From assembly GCF_043555885.1 (NCBI RefSeq), contig NZ_JBIGHX010000002.1, positions 886,358 to 950,357 on the forward strand: a DNA stretch of 64,000 bases, in the 5' to 3' direction. Of this stretch, positions 25,758 through 32,608 are shown one piece after another. The notes under the pieces are model-generated. The model saw only the letters and a program-made list of their open reading frames with translations, had not been told where the DNA came from and did no database searches. A program made the position numbers and the translations under genes. This DNA is from Pelomonas lactea (GTDB lineage Bacteria > Pseudomonadota > Gammaproteobacteria > Burkholderiales > Burkholderiaceae_C). Position 1 is the stretch's first letter, and each line of letters starts with the position of its first letter.

Positions 25758-26725
25758 AGCCAGCGCAGCCGCTTGAAGCGCCAGTACAGCGCGCCGCTGA
25801 CCAGCGCGATGGTGGCCAGCGCCATCGGGTAGCCGTAGGCCCACTTCAGCTCGGGCATCTTCTCGAAGTTCATGCCCCAGATGCCGGCCAGCGCCGTGGA
25901 CGCCGCGAAGATGGCGGCCCAGGCGGCCAGCCGCTTGGTGACGAGCGACTCGTCGATGGTCACCAGCGTCAGGTTCACCTGCGTGGCCGCGATGATGGTT
26001 TCGCGCGCGGCGTCGATGCTGGCCTGGATGCGCAGCAGGTGGTCGTAGACGTCGCGGAAGTACTCCTGCAGCGCCTTGCAGACCACCGGCACGCGGCCGC
26101 CATGCAGCTTGGCCGTCACCTCCAGCAGCGGCGTGACGGCATGGCGCAGCGTGGCCAGGCGCTGCTTCAGCGCGAACAGCTGCTGCACGACGGCCTGGCG
26201 GTCCTGGCCGCGCAGGAACATCGTCTCCTCCAGCTTCTCCAGCTCGGCCTCGATGCCGTCCATCAGCGGGATGTAGCGGTCCACGACGGCGTCCATCAGC
26301 GCGTACAGCACGAAGCCCGGGCCCTGGCGCAGCAGCTCGGGCTCGCGCTCGGCGCGGTCGCGCACGCCCAGGAAGCCCTGGTTGCTGCGGTGGCGCACCG
26401 ACACGACGAAGCGCGGCCCGACGAACACATGCACCTCGCCCACGTCCAGGCCCTCGGGGCCCGTCTCCAGCAGGTGCATGGCAGCGAAGGTGATGTCGCC
26501 GTACTCCTCCACCTTGGGGCGCTGCTGGCCCTTGCGGGCGTCCTCCACCGCGAGCGGCGGCAGGTCCAGCTCGTGCTGCAGGCGGGCCAGTTCGTCGTCG
26601 GTGGGGTCGCGCAGCGCGATCCACAGGAAGCCGCTCTCGCGCGCCGCCAGCGCCTCGGACACGCCGTCCAGCGCGGGTTCGGCCACCAGGCGGCCATCGT
26701 CGTACACGGCACTGTTGATCAGCAT
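25754..26725 (-). CDS. corA: CorA family magnesium/cobalt transporter
   Basis: A 323-residue divalent-cation channel. The long cytoplasmic domain (1-260, alpha-helical) precedes two C-terminal transmembrane helices, the first followed by the signature GMNF (GIWGMNFEKMPEL). The start ATG 26725 (MLINSAVYDDG) is the usual CorA-type beginning. It lies inside the kdp operon, between the kdpC-proximal small ORF and kdpD, and is translationally coupled to kdpD. Insertion of corA here is not part of the standard kdpFABCDE order. Confidence 0.94.
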   Translation of the reverse strand: MLINSAVYDDGRLVAEPALDGVSEALAARESGFLWIALRDPTDDELARLQHELDLPPLAVEDARKGQQRPKVEEYGDITFAAMHLLETGPEGLDVGEVHVFVGPRFVVSVRHRSNQGFLGVRDRAEREPELLRQGPGFVLYALMDAVVDRYIPLMDGIEAELEKLEETMFLRGQDRQAVVQQLFALKQRLATLRHAVTPLLEVTAKLHGGRVPVVCKALQEYFRDVYDHLLRIQASIDAARETIIAATQVNLTLVTIDESLVTKRLAAWAAIFAASTALAGIWGMNFEKMPELKWAYGYPMALATIALVSGALYWRFKRLRWL

Positions 26726-26732
26726 GCGGCAG

Positions 26733-26864
26733 TCAGGGCTTGCGGGAACACCGGGCCATCCTCGCACGCGCCCGGCGGCGCTGCTGCCAGCCGATCAGCC
26801 CGCCCACCGCCGCCAGCGGCAGCGCGACGGCACCCAGCGCGAGCAGCGCGTACAGCCAGTCCAT
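26733..26864 (-). CDS. Small single-span membrane protein between kdpC and corA, 43 aa
   Basis: ATG 26864 lies 9 nt past the kdpC stop, preceded by GAGGGG. The product starts MDWLYALLALGAVALPLAAV and has one hydrophobic helix (~residues 4-25), then an Arg-rich tail (QQRRRARARMARC), so the positively charged end should be cytoplasmic. It ends 7 nt before the corA ATG. I do not recognise a family. Position, ribosome binding site and protein-like design support a real gene; it might assist CorA or KdpABC. Confidence 0.55.
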   Translation of the reverse strand: MDWLYALLALGAVALPLAAVGGLIGWQQRRRARARMARCSRKP

Positions 26865-26873
26865 GCCCGCCCC

Positions 26874-27491
26874 TCACCGCGCGGCGGCGTCCAGCGCGAG
26901 GTTGAGCTGCAGCACGTTCACGCGCGGCTCGCCGACCAGGCCCAGCCAACGGCCCTCGGTGTGCTGGGCGACCAGCGCCTGCACGCGCGCCGGCGGCAGG
27001 CCGCGCACGCGGGCCACGCGGCCGGCCTGGTAGTCGGCGGCGGCGCGGCTGATGTGCGGGTCCAGCCCGCTGGCGGACGTGGTCACCAGGTCCACCGGCA
27101 CCGGCGCGGTGTTGCCCGGGTCGGCCGCACGCAAGGCCTGCACGCGGGCCTGCACGGCCTCCACCAGTGCAGGCGCCGTGGGCGCCAGGTTGGAGCCGGC
27201 CGAGTTGGCGGCGTTGTTTGCCATGGGCGCGGTGGCCGACGGGCGGCCCCAGAAATGCCCGGCGTCGCTGAACTGCTGGCCGATCAGCGCCGAACCGACG
27301 ACCTGGCCGTCGCGCTCGACGAGGCTGCCGTTGGCCTCGCGCGGGAACAGCGTCTGCGCGACGCCGGTGACCAGCAGCGGGTAGGCCAGGCCGGTGACGA
27401 GGCTGAGCACGACGAACAGCGTCAGCGCGGGCCGCCACAGTGGCACGTCGGCGCGGGCGGGGGTGGCGGGTGTCTCCAGGGTGGGGGTCAT
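26874..27491 (-). CDS. kdpC: Potassium-transporting ATPase subunit KdpC
   Basis: 205 residues with one N-terminal transmembrane helix (~20-45, PALTLFVVLSLVTGLAYPLLV) and a periplasmic domain containing the family motifs GQQFSDAGHFWGRPSATAP, NAANSAGSNLAPT, and SGLDPHIS. It stabilises the KdpFABC complex and affects its ATP affinity. ATG 27491 has a good GAGGAGA site just after the decayed porin's stop codon. Normally kdpC follows kdpB directly; here about 330 nt with a pseudogene separate them. Confidence 0.96.
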   Translation of the reverse strand: MTPTLETPATPARADVPLWRPALTLFVVLSLVTGLAYPLLVTGVAQTLFPREANGSLVERDGQVVGSALIGQQFSDAGHFWGRPSATAPMANNAANSAGSNLAPTAPALVEAVQARVQALRAADPGNTAPVPVDLVTTSASGLDPHISRAAADYQAGRVARVRGLPPARVQALVAQHTEGRWLGLVGEPRVNVLQLNLALDAAAR

Positions 27492-27502
27492 GCAGCGTCT
27501 CC

Positions 27503-27804
27503 TCAGAAGGTCTTCTTCAGGCCCAGCACGGCACCCGTGCGGCCCAGGAACTTGGCGCTGACGGCGCTCGTGTAGGCCGCGCGGCCGGCGTCGGTGCCCA
27601 CCAGCGCCACGCAGACGAGAAGCCCGCGGGCGCGGCGTAGTCCACGCCGCCCTGCAGCACCGGCTGCAGCCGGGTCTGCGAGATGCCGCGATAGCGGTAG
27701 TCGCTGACCGCGCCGGCGTTGAACGACCAGGGGCTCGTGGCCTCCGCGGCGAAGGCGGGCGCCAGCGCGAGCAGCGCCAGCAGAGAGAAAGCAGTCTTTT
27801 TCAT
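27503..27804 (-). pseudogene. Remnant of a TorF-family putative porin
   Basis: The 5' part (from ATG 27804) encodes a signal peptide MKKTAFSLLALLALAPAFAAE and the family hallmark DYRYRGISQTRLQPVLQGGVDY. The 3' part, in a different frame and ending at 27503, encodes the C-terminal strand region GTDAGRAAYTSAVSAKFLGR and GLKKTF. The span is 302 nt, not a multiple of three, while intact relatives are ~230 residues. So the middle ~130 codons are missing and the frame is broken near 27620-27630. The outer-membrane porin gene has decayed inside an otherwise intact kdp operon. Confidence 0.75.
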
Positions 27805-27824
27805 GGAACGACAGGAAGAAGGGT

Positions 27825-29885
27825 TCAGGCCAGACCCAGTGCGACCAGCAGCAGGTCGATGGCCTTGATGCCGATGAAGGGCACGATGACGCCGCCCAGG
27901 CCATAGACGAGCAGGTTGCGGCGCAGCAGCGCGCTAGCGCCGATGGCGCGGTAGCGCACGCCCTTGAGCGCCAGCGGGATCAGCACGACGATGATCAGCG
28001 CGTTGAAGATGACGGCGCTGAGGATGGCCGAGCCGGGGCTGGCCAGCCGCATCACGTTCAGCGCCGCCAGCTGCGGGTAGGTCGAGACAAACGCCGCCGG
28101 CAGCACCGCGAAGTACTTGGCCAGGTCGTTGGCGATGGAGAACGTCGTCAGCGACCCGCGCGTCATCAGCATCTGCTTGCCGGTCTCCACCACCTCGATG
28201 AGCTTGGTGGGGTCGCTGTCCAGGTCCACCATGTTGCCGGCCTCCTTGGCGGCCTGCGTGCCGGTGTTCATGGCCACGGCCACGTCGGCCTGGGCCAGCG
28301 CGGGCGCGTCGTTGGTGCCGTCGCCGGTCATCGCGACGAGCCGGCCCTGCGCCTGGTGCTCGCGGATCAGCGCCAGCTTGGCCTCGGGCGTGGCCTCGGC
28401 GAGGAAGTCGTCCACGCCCGCCTCGGCCGCGATGGCCGCGGCGGTCAGCCGGTTGTCGCCGGTGACCATGACGGTCTTGATGCCCATGCGGCGCAGCTGC
28501 GCGAAGCGCTCTCGGATGCCGGGCTTGACGATGTCCTTCAGCTCGACGACGCCCAGCACGTGCGTGCCGTCGGCCACCACGAGCGGCGTGCTGCCGCGGC
28601 GGGCGGCCTCGTCCACGCTGGCCTGCACGCCGGCTGGCCAGCGGCCGCCCAGCGCCTCGACATGCGCGCACACCGCGCTGCCGGCGCCCTTGCGGATCTG
28701 GCGCGCGCCCAGGTCCACGCCGCTCATGCGCGTCTGCGCGGTGAAGGGCACGAACTCGCCGCGCTCGGCCACCGCAGCGGCGCCGAACTGGCGATCGGCC
28801 AGCGCGACGATGCTGCGGCCCTCGGGCGTCTCGTCGGCCAGCGAGGCCAGCCGCGCCGCGTCGGCCAGCTGCGCCTCGCTGACGCCGGCCAGCGGCCAGA
28901 AGGCGTCGGCCTGGCGGTTGCCCAGCGTGATGGTGCCGGTCTTGTCCAGCAGCAGCACGTCCACGTCGCCCGCGGCCTCGACGGCCCGGCCCGAGGTGGC
29001 CACCACGTTGGCCTGCAGCATGCGGCTCATGCCCGCCACGCCCACGGCCGACAGCAGGCCGGCGATGGTCGTCGGGATCAGGCACACCAGCAGCGCGACG
29101 AGCACGACCAGGCTGACCGGCTCGCCTGTCTGTCCAGATTCAGCGGCCACGGCCACGCTGAACGCCGAGAACGGCAGCAGCGTGGCGACGACGCCCAGGA
29201 ACACCAGCGTCAGCGCCACCAGCAGGATGGTCAGCGCCACCTCGTTGGGCGTGCGCTTGCGCTGGGCGCCCTCCACCATCGCGATCATGCGGTCGACGAA
29301 GGTCTCGCCGGGGTTCACGGCCACGCGCGCGATGACCCAGTCGCTCAGCACGCGCGTGCCGCCGGTCAGCGCCGAGAAGTCGCCGCCGCTCTCGCGGATG
29401 ACGGGCGCCGATTCACCGGTGATGGCGCTCTCGTCCACCGACGCGACGCCGTCGACGACCTCGGCGTCGGCCGGCACCACGTCGCCCGCCTCCACCAGCA
29501 CGATCTCGCCGCGGCGCAGCGTGCCGGCCTCGCGGGGGTGCCACTTGATCTGCTCGCGCGGCACACCGGCGCGCCAGTCGTCGGCCACCTTGGCCCAGGT
29601 CTCCTTCTTCAGGCCGCGCAGCGACGCGGCCTGGGCCTTGCTGCGGCCCTCGGCCAGCGCCTCGGCGAAGTTGGCGAACAGCACGGTGAACCACAGCCAC
29701 ACCGTCACGGCGATGACGAAGCCCGACGGCTGGGCCACGGCCAGCGCCGTCGTGAACAGGCTGCCGAGGTAGACGACGGCCATCACCGGGTTGCGCACCT
29801 GCGTGCGCGGGTCCAGCTTGGTGACGGACGCCACGAGGGCCTCACGCGCCAGCTTGGCGTCGAACAACGAAAAAGCCCGGTTCAT
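27825..29885 (-). CDS. kdpB: Potassium-transporting P-type ATPase subunit KdpB
   Basis: 686 residues, the normal KdpB length. P-type ATPase landmarks: TGES (actuator), LIPTTIAGLLSAVG (membrane helix), the phosphorylated Asp in LLLDKTGTITLGN, KGA in the nucleotide-binding domain, and MTGDGTNDAPAL hinge. It hydrolyses ATP to drive K+ uptake through KdpA. Start ATG 29885 overlaps the kdpA stop by 4 nt. Confidence 0.98.
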   Translation of the reverse strand: MNRAFSLFDAKLAREALVASVTKLDPRTQVRNPVMAVVYLGSLFTTALAVAQPSGFVIAVTVWLWFTVLFANFAEALAEGRSKAQAASLRGLKKETWAKVADDWRAGVPREQIKWHPREAGTLRRGEIVLVEAGDVVPADAEVVDGVASVDESAITGESAPVIRESGGDFSALTGGTRVLSDWVIARVAVNPGETFVDRMIAMVEGAQRKRTPNEVALTILLVALTLVFLGVVATLLPFSAFSVAVAAESGQTGEPVSLVVLVALLVCLIPTTIAGLLSAVGVAGMSRMLQANVVATSGRAVEAAGDVDVLLLDKTGTITLGNRQADAFWPLAGVSEAQLADAARLASLADETPEGRSIVALADRQFGAAAVAERGEFVPFTAQTRMSGVDLGARQIRKGAGSAVCAHVEALGGRWPAGVQASVDEAARRGSTPLVVADGTHVLGVVELKDIVKPGIRERFAQLRRMGIKTVMVTGDNRLTAAAIAAEAGVDDFLAEATPEAKLALIREHQAQGRLVAMTGDGTNDAPALAQADVAVAMNTGTQAAKEAGNMVDLDSDPTKLIEVVETGKQMLMTRGSLTTFSIANDLAKYFAVLPAAFVSTYPQLAALNVMRLASPGSAILSAVIFNALIIVVLIPLALKGVRYRAIGASALLRRNLLVYGLGGVIVPFIGIKAIDLLLVALGLA

Positions 29886-31588
29886 GCGGCGCTCCACAGG
29901 ATGAGATGCTCGACGACCGGCCCCAGGGCCAGCGCCGGCACGTAGTTCAACAGGCCCACCAGCAGCACCACGCCGATGAGCAAGGCCACGAACAGCGGGC
30001 CATGGGTGGGCAGCGTGCCCTCGCCGGCCACGAGTCGCTTCTTGCCCGCCAGCGAGCCGGCCAGCGCCAGCACCGGCACGATGACGCCGAAGCGGCCCAG
30101 CCACATCACCAGGCCCAGCAGCAGGTTGTAGAACGGCGTGTTGGCCGACAGGCCGGCGAAGGCGCTGCCGTTGTTGTTGCCGGCGGACGAGAACGCGTAC
30201 AGCACCTCGCTGAAGCCGTGCGCGCCGGGTGCCGCGATGCCGGCGCGGCCGGGCTCGGTCGCCACCGCGACCGCCGTGCCCACCAGCACCGCCAGCGGCG
30301 TCAGCAGGATGGCCAGCGACACCATCTTCATGTCGAAGGCCTCGATCTTCTTGCCGAGGTACTCGGGCGTGCGGCCGATCATCAGCCCGGCCACGAAGAC
30401 CGCCAGCAGCGCGAACACCAGCATGCCGTACAGGCCGGCGCCGACGCCGCCGAAGACGACCTCGCCCAGCTGCATCATGACCAGCGGCACGGCGCCGCCC
30501 AGCGGCGTGAAGCTGTCGTGCATCGCGTTCACGGCGCCGCAGCTGGCGGCCGTCGTGATGACGGCGAACAGCGACGACGCGTTGATGCCGAAGCGCGCCT
30601 CCTTGCCTTCCATGTTGCCGCCGGGCTGCGTGGCGCTGGCGGTGGCGTCCACGCCCAGCGCGGCCAGCCGCAGGTTGCCCGCCTGCTCGGCGCCGGTGGC
30701 GATGACGACGGCGACAACGAACATCACCGTCATGGCCGCCAGCAGCGCCCAGCCCTGGCGCATGTCCCCCACCTGCCGGCCCATGACGAAGCACAGCGCC
30801 GTCGGGATCAGGAAGATGGCCAGCATCTGCAGCGCGTTCGTCAGCGCCGTCGGGTTCTCGAACGGATGCGCCGAGTTGGCATTGAAGAAACCGCCGCCGT
30901 TGGTGCCCAGCATCTTGATGGCCAGCTGCGACGCGACCGGCCCCAGCGAGATCGACTGCTGTGCGCCTTCCAGCGTCGTCGCCGGCACGGCCGCCGCCAG
31001 CGTCTGCACGACGCCCAGGCCTGCCAGCAAGACGGCGAACGCCAGCGACAGCGGCAGCAACACCCACAGCGTGGCGCGGGTGAGGTCGGCCCAGACGTTG
31101 CCGAGCGTCCCGGCGCTCCTGCGGGCGAAGCCGCGCAGCAGCGCCATGACGACGGCCAGGCCGGTGGCCGCGGACAGGAAGTTCTGCACCGTCAGCGCCA
31201 GCATCTGCGTCAGGTGGCTCATCGTCGTCTCGCCGCCGTAGCCCTGCCAGTTCGTGTTGGTGACGAAGCTGATGGCGGTGTTGAACGCCGAGTCCGGCGA
31301 CACGGCGGCGAAGCCCTGCGGATTCAGTGGCAACTGGGCTTGCAGCCGCTGCAGCGCATAGACGGCGACGACGCCCAGCCCATTGAACAGCAGCAGGCCC
31401 AGCGCGTAGCGCAGCCAGCCCTGTTCGGCGTCACCGACGCCGGCCGCACGCAGCAGCGGCCGCTCGACGCGAAGCAGCCACGCAACGCGCCCCTCCATCG
31501 CGGCGTGAATCCACGTCGCCAGCGGCCTGGCCAGCACGAGCAGCACGACGAGGAAGGCGGCAAGCTGCGTCCATGCAGAGGAACTCAT
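29882..31588 (-). CDS. kdpA: Potassium-transporting ATPase subunit KdpA
   Basis: A 568-residue channel-like membrane subunit with ~10 transmembrane segments. The four selectivity-filter loops typical of the SKT superfamily are visible, for example TNTNWQGYGGETTMSHL, LGTNGGGFFNANSAHPFENP, and SSAGNNNGSAFAG. It binds and passes K+ with high affinity. ATG 31588 overlaps the kdpF stop by 4 nt. Confidence 0.98.
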   Translation of the reverse strand: MSSSAWTQLAAFLVVLLVLARPLATWIHAAMEGRVAWLLRVERPLLRAAGVGDAEQGWLRYALGLLLFNGLGVVAVYALQRLQAQLPLNPQGFAAVSPDSAFNTAISFVTNTNWQGYGGETTMSHLTQMLALTVQNFLSAATGLAVVMALLRGFARRSAGTLGNVWADLTRATLWVLLPLSLAFAVLLAGLGVVQTLAAAVPATTLEGAQQSISLGPVASQLAIKMLGTNGGGFFNANSAHPFENPTALTNALQMLAIFLIPTALCFVMGRQVGDMRQGWALLAAMTVMFVVAVVIATGAEQAGNLRLAALGVDATASATQPGGNMEGKEARFGINASSLFAVITTAASCGAVNAMHDSFTPLGGAVPLVMMQLGEVVFGGVGAGLYGMLVFALLAVFVAGLMIGRTPEYLGKKIEAFDMKMVSLAILLTPLAVLVGTAVAVATEPGRAGIAAPGAHGFSEVLYAFSSAGNNNGSAFAGLSANTPFYNLLLGLVMWLGRFGVIVPVLALAGSLAGKKRLVAGEGTLPTHGPLFVALLIGVVLLVGLLNYVPALALGPVVEHLILWSAA

Positions 31589-31677
31589 GACAAGTCCTCC
31601 GGGAACAGCAAGGCCCAGAACAGATAGCCCACCAGCGCGACGACGAGCACGGTGGCGGCGAGTTCGAAGCCACTCAT
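31585..31677 (-). CDS. kdpF: KdpF, small potassium-ATPase subunit, 30 aa
   Basis: ATG 31677 to TGA 31585-31587 encodes a 30-residue single-span peptide starting MSGFELAATVLVVALVGYLF and ending PEDLS, a close fit to the KdpF pattern of one hydrophobic helix and the Leu-Phe-Pro-Glu ending. It stabilises KdpABC in the membrane. AGGAAG lies upstream. It overlaps kdpA and the upstream 31-aa ORF by 4 nt each. Confidence 0.9.
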   Translation of the reverse strand: MSGFELAATVLVVALVGYLFWALLFPEDLS

Positions 31678-31769
31678 GACTTCCTCCCCGCCAGGCGCTG
31701 GCAGCCCCAGGCCGCCAGTGCGGTCAGCAGCGCGAGAACCGCGCCCAGACCGAGAAAAACGATGTCCAT
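31674..31769 (-). CDS. Small single-span membrane protein upstream of kdpF, 31 aa
   Basis: ATG 31769 to TGA 31674-31676 encodes 31 residues starting MDIVFLGLGAVLALLTALAA, one hydrophobic helix followed by WGCQRLAGRKS with a single Cys and a basic end. GGAGGTG is an excellent ribosome binding site. Its stop overlaps kdpF's start by 4 nt, so it is the first gene of the kdp operon. The ribosome binding site can pair in a hairpin. I know of similar unnamed tiny ORFs before kdpF in other genomes but no assigned function. Confidence 0.65.
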   Translation of the reverse strand: MDIVFLGLGAVLALLTALAAWGCQRLAGRKS

Positions 31770-31773
31770 GACA

Positions 31774-31791
31774 CCTCCAAAAACATGGAGG
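31774..31791 (-). promoter_or_regulatory. Hairpin covering the first kdp ribosome binding site
   Basis: On the minus strand CCTCCA (31791-31786), a 6-nt loop TGTTTT, and TGGAGG (31779-31774) form a perfect 6-bp stem; GA/TC flanks could extend it past a bulge. The 3' arm is the ribosome binding site of the 31-aa ORF, so the hairpin could block translation start of the whole coupled operon. Confidence 0.5.
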
Positions 31792-31816
31792 TCATTCTGG
31801 AAACCGCGCCGTCAAA

Positions 31817-31837
31817 CCGCCGACAAGATCGCGGCGG
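31817..31837 (-). terminator. Possible weak terminator after riboflavin synthase
   Basis: On the minus strand CCGCCG (31837-31832) and CGGCGG (31822-31817) pair over a 9-nt loop and are followed by only TTTG. Position is right for ending the ribE transcript before kdp, but the U-tract is short. Confidence 0.3.
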
Positions 31838-31840
31838 GCG

Positions 31841-31860
31841 GCATCAAGAACGCATCAAGA
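31841..31860 (-). promoter_or_regulatory. Direct repeat with 11-bp period upstream of kdp (candidate KdpE site)
   Basis: TCTTGATGC occurs twice on the minus strand, 31860-31852 and 31849-31841, exactly 11 bp apart start to start. OmpR/PhoB-family regulators such as KdpE bind tandem direct repeats of this spacing. It lies about 70 bp before the first kdp ORF and overlaps the end of ribE. Assignment to KdpE is inference. Confidence 0.5.
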
Positions 31861-32559
31861 TTTGCCGATGGCGAGCTGCGTCAGGTCGATGCCGCGCTCT
31901 TTCGCGATCGCCTCCAGCACCGGCAGCAAGGGGCCCAGCTTCTCGTCCAGCGCGTCGCGCACCGTGTCGACGACGACCTGCGTGCTACGGTCGATCTCGA
32001 TGTGGATGGCGTCGCCGACGACCTTGTCGCCAAACGTCGTCATGCGCAGCGTCTCGGGGATCAGCCACACCTCGAACCAGCCCGAGCCGTCGCGCTCGCG
32101 CTGCGCCTCGGCCACCGTCAGGCTGCAGCCGTTGACGCCGATGTAGCCCTTGGCGAACACGTAGCGCATCCACGGCGCCGGCACGGCGAAGCGGATGACG
32201 TGGTTGTTGTCCGGCTTGCGGATCTCGGCGATGTGCGCCGACACGTCGACGTGGCCCGACAGCGGATGGCCGCCGATCTCGGCGCCGTCCTTGGCCGCGC
32301 GCTCGACGTTCAGGCCCGAGCCGACGCGCAAGCCCCCCAGCGTCGTCAGCTTCATCGTCTGGCCCATCACGTCGAACAGCGCGACGTCGGGCGACGGCCG
32401 CTCGGTGACGGTCAGGCAGACGCCGTCGCAGGACACGCTGGCGCCAATGGCGAGATCCTCGTCGAAGCCCGCCGGCAGCTTCAGCGCCAGCGTGTGCAGC
32501 CCCTCGCGGGCGTCAATCGATTCGACGCGGGCGACGCCCTGGACAATGCCTGTGAACAT
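31855..32559 (-). CDS. ribE: Riboflavin synthase, alpha subunit
   Basis: 234 residues, converting two lumazine molecules into riboflavin and a pyrimidine. The two lumazine-binding repeats are visible: the start MFTGIVQGVARVES with GASVSCDGVCLTV, then GGHPLSGHVDVSAHI with IGVNGCSLTVAEA. ATG 32559 is only 4 nt past the U-tract of the ammonium-transporter terminator and has no Shine-Dalgarno sequence. No FMN riboswitch is recognisable. It stands alone, without other rib genes. Confidence 0.96.
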   Translation of the reverse strand: MFTGIVQGVARVESIDAREGLHTLALKLPAGFDEDLAIGASVSCDGVCLTVTERPSPDVALFDVMGQTMKLTTLGGLRVGSGLNVERAAKDGAEIGGHPLSGHVDVSAHIAEIRKPDNNHVIRFAVPAPWMRYVFAKGYIGVNGCSLTVAEAQRERDGSGWFEVWLIPETLRMTTFGDKVVGDAIHIEIDRSTQVVVDTVRDALDEKLGPLLPVLEAIAKERGIDLTQLAIGKS

Positions 32560-32563
32560 GATG

Positions 32564-32586
32564 AAAAAAGGCCCCGCACGGGGCCT
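32564..32586 (-). terminator. Intrinsic terminator of the ammonium transporter gene
   Basis: On the minus strand an 8-bp perfect stem AGGCCCCG/CGGGGCCT with a 2-nt loop (32586-32569) runs straight into six T residues (32569-32564). This is a textbook Rho-independent terminator, 22 nt past the amt stop. Confidence 0.9.
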
Positions 32587-32608
32587 GTCTGAACAGCGAT
32601 GAAGCAGC

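Noticed and set aside
23073..26624. Single 1183-residue frame suggesting a CorA-KdpD fusion
   Set aside because: The part upstream of 25757 reads corA in the wrong frame. KdpD has its own GTG start overlapping the corA stop by 4 nt, and the resulting 894 residues equal the normal KdpD length.
27825..31067. 1080-residue frame suggesting a KdpA-KdpB fusion
   Set aside because: The upstream part is an off-frame reading of kdpA. KdpB starts at ATG 29885 with a normal N-terminus and length.
32560..32608. FMN riboswitch before ribE
   Set aside because: Only 49 nt separate ribE from amt, filled by an intrinsic terminator; there is no room for the conserved RFN element.
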